DNA from: Areca catechu
Taxonomy: Eukaryota; Streptophyta; Magnoliopsida; Arecales; Arecaceae
Direction: 5' to 3'
Length of the DNA: 64,000 nucleotides
Assembly (NCBI GenBank): GCA_021397845.1
Contig: CM038039.1
Coordinates: 178,162,526-178,226,525, forward strand
The notes beneath the pieces were generated by a model. The model saw nothing but the letters and a program-made list of their open reading frames with translations, searched no databases and was not told the origin of the DNA. Numbering within the stretch: position 1 is the stretch's first letter; every line of letters starts with the position of its first letter. Positions 1 through 11,760 of the stretch are shown here, in pieces. The position numbers were made by a program, and so were the translations under genes.

Positions 1-931
1 GATTTACTCCCTCACGGAGCTTAACACCTGAATACAAGTGCGGAAGAGAGAAACACAAAGTTGCTCACAAAAAAATTGATTTCATTCATCAGTTTTTTTC
101 AAGAGTTACATAGAGTTGAATATATAGACATAACAAAGAAATAAAATTTTATACATTTTCCATGTGGGACTAATAGGACTAACCCACACTTTAGGCATCA
201 AATTTTCTTTCCAAGACTCCTTCCATGAGTGGGCAGCCCAAAAACTCCAAGAAAACTTGAAAATCAGCTCCAAATGGCAGGTTATGGGGGTGTCTCCTAG
301 TATCTCTCCATGAATCAAGGATTTTCCCTTCATGGTTTGGCTCATTTGGACACCTCTTAGTCTTGCTCCACAAGTTTAGGCTTCTTCCTTTCATGGCTTT
401 GGCACTTTTGGAAACTTTTGGGTGCCTCCTTGATTTTCTCCCAAAGACATGCTCTCTTCCCTCTTATAACTTGAGTTTTTATGGAACATTGTGGGGCACC
501 TCCTTGATCTTCTCTTCAAGAAAAATTCTTGCCATCCTGGCTTGGGTTTATCTGGAAAGAAGTTGGCTCCTCCTTGGATTGAGGTATCTTGATGGTTTCT
601 CTCCTAAGTGGTGCAAGAAAAAAGAACCTGCTTACTTGAGGCGTGGGGACCAAGGTACACTGGATGGAGATGTGGCAGGGAGTGTGGCACCCACTTGTAG
701 TTGGAAAATGTGGTGCCCTATGGCAAAGGGAATGACACCTACCTGGGCCTTGGACTTGGACTGAGTCAACATGACCCAACAAAAATTGAAATGACAAAAT
801 TACAGACTCAAAATTGAGTTGATCAGGTCAACCCTTATTACAAAACCAGAAAATCCTAATTCTTCGGGCAAGGTCAATCAGAGATCCAGATGGTGCCCTG
901 AAGTCTTCTTCTGAGTATGGTGCCCGTACCA
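1..931 (-). repeat. K: 3' LTR of a gypsy element (cut by window edge)
   Basis: This is the same LTR family as the two LTRs of element D (48167-49931 and 53432-55199); the shared text includes the block with gaatatatag at 118-127. The end at 931 (GGTGCCCGTACCA) matches the D LTR ends. On the minus strand the LTR therefore starts TGGTACGGGCACC. The other end lies outside the window. An antisense open frame at 363-764 recurs in the D LTRs and is probably chance. Confidence 0.8.
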
Positions 932-1320
932 ATCTTTGCTTTGGGTAGTGATGATCTTGTCATCCAAGATCCGTTCGATCTTGTCTCTTTGGGCTAGTGG
1001 TATGGCAGGTGGACACACTTGGGTTGGTTTACTCTCAAGGACAGGATTAGGCCCAAATAGCTCACTAGGAATCAATGTTGGTTCCCTATACTCGATAAGG
1101 TCTAAAACATTGAAAGTATTGCTAATGCCTAGTTCAGGTTGCAACTCGAGCACATAGGCATTAGATCCTATTTTTTTAATCACTTTGTAAGGTCCACGAC
1201 TATGGGCTTGTAACTTCTTCATGGTTCCAGGTGGGAACCGTTCAGGTAATAGTTTAAACATTACAAAGTCTCCTTCAGTGTATTCTTTGAGTCTGCTTTT
1301 TGTATTAGCCATATGTTTAC
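932..1320 (-). pseudogene. K: gypsy integrase C-terminal domain with start of a chromodomain
   Basis: Reading leftwards, the frame shows the GDFVM block, the PERFPPGT motif, GPYKVIKKIGSNAYVLEL and then a linker leading to ERILDDKIITT, which is the start of a chromodomain. This is the integrase tail of plant chromoviruses, which directs integration to particular chromatin. The chromodomain stops after about ten residues and the frame runs straight into the LTR, so the rest of it and the polypurine tract are missing. Upstream the frame is cut at 1320 by the unrelated LTR L. K is therefore a remnant broken at both ends. The family call is firm; how it was broken is inference. Confidence 0.8.
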
Positions 1321-3107
1321 TGATGTGGAATAATTAAATAAATGACTAAAATAGAAATTAATTTTTTTTTTGTATTTTTAGATTTTAAAGGAGAGCTTAA
1401 CGGAAACATTAAAAGAAACTAATAAGTCTATTACACATACAAGTAAACCTAGAAAGTAAATAAAAAGTAGGACCTGGTGGTTGAGAAACCACCGAAACTA
1501 GGATTAGCCTTCAACAAGTCAGAAACTGAAGAGGGGGAACAGGTTTTAATCTACCAATGAAGATCGTTTCTCTAGATCTAATAGGACTCTCAAGATCTTC
1601 ATGGCAAGGATTCTAGATCTCGCTTCCTGGCTTCGATTTTCCATACAATGCCGGTTACGAGGAAGAACACCAGATCTAGATCTTCGATCACCTGCAAAAC
1701 ACTCAACATAGGAAAATAGGGTTAAAAAGCAATAAGAAAAGGGAAAGGAAAGAAGGGAAGGGACAGAAGTAATGGATGGATCTTCTCGTCGGATGGATAA
1801 GTAGGGCCTCACACCCCGCGATGCACACAACAAAGGAAAATTTTGGCAGAATTTCTCTATATTTTACTAATAATTCATGAATTACAAGGGGGGCTGGTGG
1901 GGTATTTATAGAGCCCCAACCAGTGAAATAAGGGACTCAGATACAAGACTTTTGTTCCCTTTGAACTACAACTCTGCAATTTTGATACAAGTAGCTTGCA
2001 CACTTGCTTGATGGATTGACTGGAAATCCTATCCAAAGTTGGCACAAAGATGGAGATGGTGATGAGCTTCGATGAAGGGCCACGATTACTTCCTTGGTTG
2101 ATCATGATGGGTGGACATAGGAGTCTTGATAATGTAGCCTTCTGCAGGTGCATGGACTCTTCAGTTTGGATTGGAGAAGACTCAAGATTTCTGATGAAAC
2201 TCTTGAGTTGTTGAAGCTTGAGCAACTAGCAACTTGTTTGAGTGAAATGCTAGGAGTAGAAACCCTTGGACCTCCAACACTTGAGATAAGTAATTTGGCT
2301 TGAAATTGCGCATCAAGTGGCATCAAGGAAGGAGAGAATTTGCTTGGTTGAATTCACCATTTGGCATGGAATAACTTTGAGTGGAAGGGCGCCATTTGGG
2401 AGAGTCCTTCTACTTTACTTATCTCAAATTAATTGGTGCCAAATAATTCTTCTAATGGGCCGACCAAAAAGTTTAGTCATGTTGTGATGTCTTCATTTTG
2501 TGGCACGTCCAAACACAAGTGATATGTTATGTGTTCTTGTTCTAAAATAAAATGTCGAAATGGTGTTGTCCCAATGTCATGTGTTGCTGTCCAAATCCTT
2601 GAAATTGTGGTGCCAAGAAGAGGTTGTGACTTGGGCTCGCACATGGGTTGTCTTGAGTCTTCAATTGGGTGCACATGGGATGCTGTCTGGGTCCCCTCTT
2701 TTAATACAGGACTCAATGAATCAACTAATTACAAGGACTCAATGAATAATTAACCAACTGATAACTAATTGAACCAACCAAACTTAATTAGACTTCCAAA
2801 ATAAAAACCAAATTAAAGTTGGTAAAAAGGGCTAATTAAATTGGACCACTAAGATCCCAATTGGGTAATTTGGGTTTAACTCAATTGGGATTTTAACTCA
2901 ACCTGGTAAAAAGGGTTTTATCCCAAAATAAATAAAACCCTAATTTTAGTTGGTAAAAAGGGTTTACTCTAACTAAACCAAAATAGCAAAATTTAAACTA
3001 AATATTTAGATCATAAATAGGGATTGCGTTCAGGATTTTTCTCACAGGTGATCCACAGGAATGTGGGTTCAACTTGTCGATTTCTTTTAGCCCTGGTGCC
3101 TGTACCA
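1321..3107 (-). repeat. L: solo-type gypsy LTR joining two different elements
   Basis: The plus strand reads TGATGTGG... at 1321 and ends ...GGTGCCTGTACCA at 3107, the same terminal pattern as the D LTRs (TGATGC...GCACCA). No primer-binding site or polypurine tract adjoins either end. The left flank is K integrase and the right flank is the integrase of a different lineage (M). The flanking pentamers (TTTAC and GGTAG) do not match. No gene is visible inside; short frames there look like chance. Confidence 0.65.
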
Positions 3108-3560
3108 GGTAGATGACTGACTTCTTGAAAAATGATCTGACCTTAGACTTAGTGATCTATGCCAGGGATTCGGTCTTGACCCATTTGGTGAAGTAGTCAA
3201 TGGCCACAATCAAATACTTTCGTTGGCCTGGTGTGGGAGGAAAGGGACCTAGAATGTCCATTCCCCAATAGGCAAATGGCCAAGAGGTTGATAGCGGGAG
3301 AGTGGGGCAGCCAGCTAATACTGGATATGGGCGTGACATTGACAGTGATCACATTTTCTTACGAAATCAGCGGCATCCTCCTACATGGTCCCTAAAAGTA
3401 TCCTTGCTGGAGTGCCTTGTAAGCTAGCATCCTATCCCCCACGTCATTTCCTTAGATCATGTAGGCAACTTCTGAGGGCTTCAAGCACTTCAGTAGGGGG
3501 TAGGAGAAAGACCTCTAATAGAGCTGCCCATCCATCAGCATGAACCGCACAGCCTTCTTC
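3108..3560 (-). pseudogene. M: integrase, N-terminal half
   Basis: Reading leftwards, the region at about 3392-3335 gives DAADFVRKCDHCQ, the CXXC half of the integrase zinc finger, in one frame. In the frame at 3339-3157 follow the start of the catalytic core, WPFAYWGMDILGPFP, and DYFTKWV, which carries the first core aspartate region. The coding text ends at 3108 against LTR L, so the other catalytic residues are absent. At least one frameshift lies between finger and core. Inactive as it stands. Confidence 0.8.
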
Positions 3561-3879
3561 TTGAGGAGGCCGGCTTCTTTGCGATCCTCTGGTAGGGCAC
3601 CGATGGTAATGTATTTGATGTAGGGGTCCATCTAACTATCCTCGAAGGTGACCTGTTGGACCTCTACTGCAGACTTGAAGCTGGGGGTCTCTAGATATTT
3701 GATGAAGGTATGCCCTAGCAATCAATCCGACAGGGTTGCCAACCTGGAGAGGACATTTACCCGAGCATTCTCAGCATGAGGGATGTGGGAAATGCTGAAG
3801 TGCTGGAGGTTCACCATGTATGAGCATACCTTGTCCAGATACTTCACCATCATGGGATCTCGAGCATCATACTTGTTGG

Positions 3880-4180
3880 AGACCTGGCCCACCATGAGCT
3901 ATGAGTCCGTGAAGACCTTCAGGCACTTTACACCTAGCTCACAGGACACCTTCAGTCCTGTGAGGAGTGCCTCATACTCACCCTGATTATTGGCTACCTT
4001 GAAGAGGAAATGCAGCATGCATTCGATGACGACTCTATTAGGGTTGGCGAGATGAGCCCGGTTCCACTCTCCATGGCATTGGATGCACCATTGATGTGGA
4101 GGATCCATGTCATCACTCCCGAGGCTGGGTCCCGCTTGGGTTCAGCTTGCTGGTCTACCTCTTACAGGTCTTCAGATGCC
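3880..4180 (-). pseudogene. M: second (archaeal-type) RNase H domain
   Basis: The minus frame at 4108-3899 contains VIECMLHFLFKVANNQGEYE, then ALLTGLKVSCELGVKCLKVF and TDS. This matches the NNQAEYEALLAGL...TDS core of RNase H, with the catalytic glutamate and aspartate positions kept. A second RNase H placed between RT-RNase H and integrase is typical of Tat-lineage gypsy elements. The frame is closed by stops on both sides, so only a piece of the domain is readable. Confidence 0.75.
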
Positions 4181-4299
4181 TAGGTGCGTTCTACCAGAAA
4201 ATCGCAAGGACCTGGGCATTTTGCATCGATCATGGATGGTAGGTGATGTCAAACTCATTGAGCTTCACTGCCCACTTGGCCACATGCCTCGATATGTCA

Positions 4300-5487
4300 G
4301 GGCAGCATAGGATGGCCCTTAGGGGCTAGTCGATGAGGACAACGATCGGATGTGCTTGGAAGTAGGGCCTGAGTGCTGTGTAGATACAATGAGTGTAATG
4401 ATAATATTTTTAGATTTACTGTACCTAGTTTCTACATCATGGAGCAGCTTGCTGGTGTAGTAGACTGGCCGCTGGGAGTCATCCTTGTCGGTGCGAACCA
4501 GCACTGAGTTGATCACCACCGGTGAGATCGCTAGGTATAAGAGGAGCTCTTTCCCGGTCTTTGGCCTGGACAACAATGATGGGGAGGCGAGGAGCTTCTT
4601 CAACACCTAGAAAGCCTCCTGACACTCCTCTATCCATGTGAAGTCATGCATCTTGCACATCACCTTGAAGAATTGCTAGCAATGCTCGGCAGAGTGCGAA
4701 ATGAAATGGCTCAATGCCATGATGCATCTAGTCAGGTGATGGACCTCCTTCTTGGAGACAGGGTGCCTCATGTCGGTGATCACCTGGATCTTCTTGAGAT
4801 AGGCCTCTATCTCCTTTTGGGTGACCATGAACCCCAAGAATTTTCTTGCCATAATACCAAATGCACATTTGGTATGATTCAACTTCATCTGATAGAGGTG
4901 GAGGTTGTCGAAGGCCATCACCAGGTCGGTGATGTGGTCCGAATCCTGATCTATCATGACAAGCATATCATCCATGTAGACCTTCTACTGTAATCGATCT
5001 GGATTTTAAACACTTGTTGACCAGGTGCTGGTACATGGGCCACGCATTCTTGAGACCAAACAACATCATCTTGTAATAGTACATCCTCTATCGGTCAGGA
5101 ACGTCATGTGCTCCTCATCCTTTGTATGCATGCAAATTTGATTGTATTCGGAGAACACGTCCATGAAGCTAAGGAGCTTGTGGCCGGAGGTCGCATCCAC
5201 CAGTTGGTCAATCTTGGGAAACAGGAAGCTGTCCTTTAGGCATTCCCTGTTAAGGTCTGTGTAGTCCATGTAGATCCTCCACTTTTCAAAAGCTTTCGTG
5301 ACCATCATTACATTTGCAAGCCAGTCAGGATACCGTACCTCACGGATGCAGCCTGTTGCAAGGAGCTTTTAGACATCCTTGTCAATCACCTACTACCACT
5401 TTGGGCCAAAACTCTTCTTCTACCGGACTGGACAGTAGTTGGGGTTGATGTTTAGCCTGTGGGTGATGACTTCAGGCAAAATCCTCA
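4300..5487 (-). pseudogene. M: reverse transcriptase and first RNase H
   Basis: The frame begins in the inter-domain segment (ITHRLNINPN at the A insertion point). The frame at 5308-5066 shows KWRIYMDYTDLNRECLKDSF, DQLVDATSGHKLLSFMD and SEYNQICMH, the standard RT blocks. The catalytic YMDD lies at 4978-4967, followed by the thumb (frame 4975-4676). The frame at 4606-4319 holds the start of RNase H (VYYTSKLLHDVETRYSK). At least three frameshifts and several stops separate these pieces. The reverse transcriptase role is certain from the family; the copy is dead. Confidence 0.85.
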
Positions 5488-5492
5488 GCATG
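5488..5492. repeat. Target-site duplication of A (GCATG)
   Basis: GCATG precedes the 5' LTR of A here and follows its 3' LTR at 15607-15611. Removing A and one copy restores the M frame between protease and RT. Confidence 0.93.
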
Positions 5493-5661
5493 TGTTGGGA
5501 ATTGTGTCCCAAAGCCAATTGCCTAGGTTGTAGGCGGTTGAGCTGAGATTGTACTCTTTGTATGAATTAATAAATATTATTTTGGCAGCTTATCACATTC
5601 TTACTTTTCCCTGTAATGAACTCTTTTTCATGTGATGAAGTCCTTAGGACTACACTAACTT

Positions 5662-5682
5662 CGATAAAGAGAGGATATATCG
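5662..5682 (+). promoter_or_regulatory. Conserved LTR stem-loop (copia family)
   Basis: CGATAAA, loop GAGAGGA, TATATCG: an inverted repeat with one mismatch here. It is perfect in B (25603-25623) and C (31330-31350, 38926-38946), has T opposite G at 13530-13550, and is kept with changed arms in Q (62947-62967). Function unknown. Confidence 0.6.
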
Positions 5683-7117
5683 AGTGGTCCTTAAACCAGG
5701 TTCACGACCAAAAGATACATTATACTGGATGGCAATGTATCAAGTGTAGGTTGTTGTGATTCACATTATTTGGTTGTCCTCTTAACCAAAGGAGTGTGGT
5801 GACACTGATGTGATCTACAAATGGGATATATGATATCTCATTGAATGTCACTCCGTGTAGCCACTTTCTACCAAAGGGATACTCACGATTGGATATTGGT
5901 ATATGTGTCCCTCTGACCTGAGGTCATCATGGTAGCTTTTAAGCAACTCCCTGTGCTTTGGTGCTAGACTACCTGGATTTCTAATCCGATGATGGAAGGT
6001 TTCTGGGTATAGGCAAGTACTTGTGGAGCAGTGGTGGACCAAGATGGAATTGACCTACCCAAATAGTTTGGATTGAATGTCTCGCAGTGTCTCAATTTAG
6101 CGAATCCTCGGTCGGGGTAGTCCTAGTAAGGAGTCACTAGACTTGTGAGGTTGAGACATGTTATGGATTGACTCTGCTAGGGTTGGTAGTCTAACCCTAG
6201 GTCATCCTGAGCATTGGAGTTCAAAGGGATGAATTATATGGTAACCATATGCCAGAGGTTCGATTGATTTCTCTTTTATCTTCAACCTATCCTGACGCCA
6301 GGACCCATTGCTAGATGGCATCTTGTGCTGGTTCTGGAATTGTTCCAGTGCTACCGCCTAGGTTCGAACCTATGAGGTCACACGCCATAGAGGATTTATC
6401 CCTGATCCAAGTATCAATTTATGATTAGGAATCATTTTGGTAATGGTTTGATTGAGCACACATTGGATTGATCCAGTTTTGGGTCGATCAGATTTTGTTC
6501 GGATCCACCAGGAATTGTTTCTGGGTGACCATGACTTGTCCGAGCCTTTTATTAATTAGATTTTGATCTAATTGGATAGTGAACTGGTTTAGAACCGTTT
6601 TGGATTTTTTACACCCGTTGTGAATCCATTTTGAATCATTCACACGGTAATATTGGCTTGGGCGAACAAGGCTTTTAAGGTGTCTTTTCCTCTCCCATTT
6701 TTTCTTGGTTTTTGCTAGAATTAATCCTTCGATTAATGGCTCTTCACTGCTTCTTTGATAACGAATTTGATTTGTTCTCATACCGTGTGGCCTCTCGCAT
6801 TCCCGGCATATCTTCTCGGCTCCCTATTACACCATTTTGATTGTTCATGCTGGTTATAAATTTCTGGACTGCTAAAAATGCAAAAGGTCTTCTTCCTTAG
6901 AAAGCTTTCATGATCCATTCCACCGGTATTTTTGAGCCTAAGTTCTTGTGAGAGATTGGGAGAGAAAGACTGCATTGATTCCTTATTGTTTGTGCTCAAT
7001 CAATGGAAGAAGAAAATCTGCTTTGGAGAAAACAAATTACAGAACAAGGAGTTCTATTTTTCTTCCTCCCTCTCATTGATTCAAGGTTTCCAGCGACTAG
7101 CATCGTGCGACAAGCCA

Positions 7118-7233
7118 GTTCAGAGGAGCCCTAAGCATGTCCCCCCTTTAGAGGGTGTTCTTTTGAGCACCCTCGCACGGTTCAGAGGAGCCCTAAGCGT
7201 GTCCCCCCTCTAGAGGGTGTTCTTTTGAGCACC
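7118..7233 (+). repeat. 62-bp tandem duplication in A 5' LTR
   Basis: A unit beginning GTTCAGAGGAGCCCTAAGC and running to TTTTGAGCACC occurs at 7118 and again at 7180. The 3' LTR has it once (near 14985-15042). Confidence 0.85.
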
Positions 7234-7800
7234 TGTGAGCCAGATTAATCATCGTTGCTGCTGTTTTTCCTTTGCTCTATTTTTGATTATAGATTGACCA
7301 TTCTAAATTTCTAGGTGAATGGGACCTCTTCCAACAATCCAGAAGATCTCCTTTGAAGCCAAATCTATTAAGAGGTTGGCTTGCTATTTCTGCAGGAAGA
7401 GAGACCAAAGTGTTGCCATCTTTGGTTTGAGTTTGCTGCACTTGGCAGAGAGGAAGAAATCAATGTTTCAAAAGGTTGCTGGAAGAAGAAGACTGGAATA
7501 AAGTTATTCCAGATATTCTAGCTATTCCTGTATTATCCCTACTTTATTCCAAGCAGGAATATGGTAGAAATTGTATTTTTATTTCTCATTCATGCCTAGA
7601 TCTAGGTTTATTAAATTGTTTATAAATATTACATGCCCACTTCATACCTTCTTTTGCTTGTACATGCATCTTGAATATGTTAGATCCTGTGTGGATTAGG
7701 TTTTTTTCGCTGTTATTTTAAAATTATTTTAAAATACATACCTGCTCCTTGTGCTGTTGCATGCTTAGTATAGGCACTTGCAACCTAGCTTTTCTTTCAG

Positions 7801-7816
7801 TGGTACCAGAGCCAGG
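7801..7816 (+). other. A: primer-binding site
   Basis: TGGTACCAGAGCCAGG lies one base after the LTR. It matches the 3' end of plant initiator Met-tRNA (usual TGGTATCAGAGC) with a single T-to-C change. Confidence 0.85.
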
Positions 7817-9399
7817 TTGAGGTGTAACATATCTTGATTGCATGTATAGTAGATTAAAATGTTTAATCTATTGATATGTATCTGTATCTTAATCATAGGG
7901 TATGATTAGGAAGTACTTTTAGGAACTTAATTGAGACCTTCACCATGATTGCATCTTTGGCATGATGTTGTTCATCTGTGTTGGCCTCTTCAGAAGGATC
8001 CTTTAAGGAAATCAAAGGAATTAAAATTAATTTAATTCAAATACATTTTTGGCATATTTTATAATTTTCATTTTGGTAATGTAATATTTATAAAAGAATT
8101 AAACTAGATATGATGGATGATATGATATGTAAAAGGAGTTTTACATGTTTTAATTAAATTTATTTTTATTAAAATATTGGTTTATATTCAAACAATTTTC
8201 AATTGTATGATTAAATTAAATGACAAGTTATCTTAGGGTTTATGAAAGCTAATGTCATTTAAATAAGTTAATTGGGTTAATTGGGTTAGCTGTCTAATTG
8301 GGTCCATAATTTGGGTTAGACCTATGTTTAGTTGAACTAGATAATAAGAAGACTAATCAAAAGTTGATTAAGGTCCTTCTTTTAGAACTATCTAATAGTT
8401 AGATAATTTAGTCCATTCATCTAAAATGGATCTAATTAGTGGCTCTATGGAAGCCTGAGTTTTTAGGCTAGTCTGATCGAGTCTGGTAAACCGGTTGGTG
8501 TCGAGGTAGGTTTGGTATTATGATCATGGTTGTATGAGGCTACCTCTTTCCTGGCCAACTTGGTTGGTGTCTAGGAAAGATGGTTAATGGTGGATACTCA
8601 CCTATGATCTCACCTACCTGGTCAATCATGTCGACTAGAATTGATTAGAAAAGCTCATTGACTCGATTTAACACATGTCACCCAAGTTGATCAGTCTGAC
8701 TAATCGGTAGGTGCCCATGGATCAATTGTTGAATTGATTCAACCCTCTTGAAAACTGATTCATTCAGTGGGAGGATGATCCATGTTCTTCTCTTTTTCAT
8801 CTGTCAGAACCTAAAATCCTCTAAAATTATTAAGTCCTGAAAAAGACTAAGTCAAAGAGTTGATGGTGTCTTAGCCTCCCATTAAGTGAGTTAGAAATGT
8901 GTCCTTTAACTTGGTGTTCATCAGTAGTTCCATAGAATGGGTGTGCATCCGGTTACTAGAATTACTCTTTCATTGATGATGGTTCAGTGCAACCTTCTTA
9001 ATGGTGATTAGGTGGGCCGGCCAAAGTCGGGCTTGGTCATTCGTTGGTTGGAAGTATTGGATTTATCATGTTAATGGTAGGACCTAACCGGAGACCCGCA
9101 ATAGGAGGCCCTTAGGCTGATTGGGGTGCTCTCTGGGGCAAAATAAATTACTGGAAGTTGATTAGGGAAGCAATTGGTTGGTGAACCTAACTTTAGGCGC
9201 GTATAGGTGAGCTGGCCATAGTTTGGCTCATACGTAGTCTATTGGATTTCGGTACCCACTTTGGAATAGTGATTTCACGGATTGGAGTTAGAGGCTCCCA
9301 ATCTAAAAAATTAGTGGGAGAGACCTTTAGACTAAAGTCCAAGTCTTTTGGTTAATTAATTAATTCATACTCTTATATGGTGTTATTTTTTTCTTTCAG
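7817..9399 (+). other. A: untranslated leader with structured module
   Basis: There are 1.58 kb between primer site and gag with no coding signal. A hairpin-like block lies at 8546-8579: CTTTCC, TGGCCAA, loop, TTGGTGTCTA, GGAAAG. It is followed by CACCTACCTGG at 8611-8621. The same pair of motifs occurs in the leaders of B, C and the gypsy derivatives D, E and H. Confidence 0.7.
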
Positions 9400-10260
9400 A
9401 TGTCTTCAAATCTTTCACTCCGATCGCTTCTCGATAATGAGAAGTTGAAGGGTCACAACATTGATAGCTGCTATCGAAAGTTGAGGATTGTCCTAGAGCA
9501 TGAATGGATCATTTATGTGATAACGGATCCGGCACCTGAAATCCCCTCTGCTAATGCTTAGAGTTCGATCAGTGACACTTATTAGAAGTGGGTTTCTGAT
9601 CGGACTACAATCCGATGCATTATGCTAGCGGCAATGAACGACAAGTTCAGTCGCAAGTTCGAAGAGGCCCAACCAGATTAGATCCTTCAAAAGTTGAAGG
9701 AATCTTTCGGCATGCCGGATGATGTAGAGCGGTATAAAGTATCTTGTGCCATCTACAATGCCAAGATGCCAAATGGTGGTTCTATCACTTATCATGTATT
9801 GTACAAGATCGAGTTGATTGAAAAGTTGGGCAAGCTCAGTTGTCCCTTACATGAGCAGCTCGGCAAGGATGCGATTTTGAATTCTCTGCCCTCCTCCTAT
9901 CTTGACTTTCTCGACCATTATAGAATGAACAAGCCTGTAGTTAATTACTATGGTTTAATGGGATTACTACAGACTTACGAGAAAGACCACCAACTGAATA
10001 ATGGGGTGGTGAATTTAGTGAGAGGTTCTAGACGTCATCGTCCCTTTAAGAAAGGGAAGAATAAAAGAAAGGGAAAGAAGGTGCTGAATGCTCCTGGCAC
10101 GAGTCAGACCAGGAAAGTGAAAGCTGACCATTCTACTGTAGAGTGCTTCTACTACAAGAAGCGGGGACACTAGAAGAGGAATTGTTCTCTTTACCAAGCA
10201 TCCCTAGACCCGAATAGGCCAAGGAAGGGAAAGCAACAGATTGCTGGACAAGGTATTTAT
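9400..10260 (+). pseudogene. A: Gag
   Basis: The start ATG at 9400 follows a TTTCTTTCAG tract, as in B and C. The frame reads MSSNLSLRSLLDNEKLKG and continues through the capsid helices typical of copia Gag (RYKVSCAIYNAKM, LGKDAILNSLPSSYLDFLDH). Stops lie at about 9558, 9583 and 9678. The zinc knuckle near 10141-10182 reads CFYYKKRGH, then a stop, then KRNC: the second cysteine is tyrosine, a change shared with B but not with C. Gag packages the RNA; this copy cannot make it. Confidence 0.85.
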
Positions 10261-11760
10261 ATGATAAAACCTTGTAATTTCTCTATTTATGATACTGCTA
10301 ACTGGGTATTGGATACCGGTAGTCCTTTTCGTGTTTGTAATTCGTTACAAGGACTACAGGTTAGTAGGAGATTCAAGGATGGGGAATAGTTCCTGAGCAT
10401 TAGGAATGGAAATCATGGTCCAGTACTGGCGGTCGGAGTTCTGAGTCATGTCTTTGAGTCTTGTACTATCGAGTTAGTCGACTGTCATTATTATCCTAGT
10501 TTCATTATGTGCATAATCTATGTAGGCCTTTGGGCCAATTGTGGTTTTGAACTATCAATAAAAGGAGATATTTGCCAAGTTATTTTGAATAACTCTGTGA
10601 TAATGAAAGCTAAGTTAAATAATGGCATTTAAGTACTATCACGGCCTGTTAGTGTAATGTACACATCTAGCAAAAGTCCAAGGTTAGAAAATGTCAGTGA
10701 TCTGTATCTTTGGCACTGTAGGTTAGGTCATATTAACCAAAATAGGATAAACAAGATGCAAGGAGAAGGCCTCTTAAAGGTTTGTGATTCTGAATCACTG
10801 CCTACTTGTGAATCCTGTTTACTTGGTAAAATGACCAAGTCACCTTTTACTAGAAAAGGTGAAAGAGCTACAAAACTTCCGAGTCTCATACATACTGATG
10901 TATGCGGACCCATGACAGTTAGTGCCAGAGGTGGATACAGATATTTCATTATGTTCACAGATGACCTTTCGAGGTTTGGTTATGTCTTTTTGATGAGACA
11001 TAAATATGAGTCATTTGAAATGGTTAAATGATATCGTAATGAAGTAGAAAAACAAACTAGAAAAAGTATTAAAACCCTTCGATCTGATCGAGGCAGTGAA
11101 TACCTATCTGGTAAGCTTTTGACGTACCTTGAGGAGAATGGGGTTCTCTCTCAGTGGACTCCTCCAGGAACATCATAGTTGAATGGTGTGTCCGAAAAGA
11201 GGAATCGAACCCTGTTAGACATGGTTCGATCCATGATGGGCTTTGCAACTCTACCGATATCCTTTTGGGGATATGCACTTGAAACAGCTTGTGACTTGTT
11301 AAATAATGTTCCGAGTAAGTATGTTGTCTCCACTCCATTTGAGATGTGGACTGGATGTAAACCCTCAATCTCATACCGAGAATCTGGGGTTGTCCGGCTT
11401 ATGTAAAGCATTTAGACTCAAATAAACTTGGTCCTATGTCTGATCGGTGCCTGTTTATTGGTTACCCTAAGCAAACCAAAGGGTATTTCTTCTACTTGGA
11501 GGATGAACAAAAAGTGTTCATCGCTCTTAGGGCTATCTTTTGGAAAAGGAGTTCCTTGGAGAAGGGACTGCAGCCTCTAAGATTGAACTTGGTGAAGTTC
11601 AGCCAGTAGAAGAACCTGCACAGTCTAAGGACATCATAGAACCGGCTGTGATTGGATCACATGCAGAATCCATTATTAGGAGATCCGGTAGAGTACCGTG
11701 TCAGCTGGATAGATACTACGATTTCTTGGTCCGAGAAGGCGATCCCATTGAGCTCGACGA
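10261..11760 (+). pseudogene. A: protease and integrase
   Basis: The protease site WVLDTGS lies near 10303-10323. The pre-integrase zinc motif LWHCRLGHINQNR is near 10706, in the 124-codon frame 10657-11031. It runs on into the integrase core with HTDVCGPM and FTDDLSRFGYVF. Another piece (11179-11406) carries NGVSEKRNRTLLDMVRSMMG, which contains the last catalytic block. Several stops and at least two frameshifts break it. Integrase would insert the cDNA. Confidence 0.85.

Larger units (their letters stand above)
5493..7799 (+). repeat. A: 5' LTR
   Basis: It starts TGTTGGGAATTG and ends TTTCTTTCA. At 2307 bp it is 64 bp longer than the 3' LTR, mainly because of an internal duplication at 7118-7233. 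An inverted repeat lies at 5662-5682. Confidence 0.92.

Noticed and set aside
363..764. Open frame of 133 codons, repeated at 49296-49697 and 54561-54965
   Set aside because: It is antisense to the LTR it lies in, with no family match and frame breaks between copies. The same DNA is shared because it is LTR.
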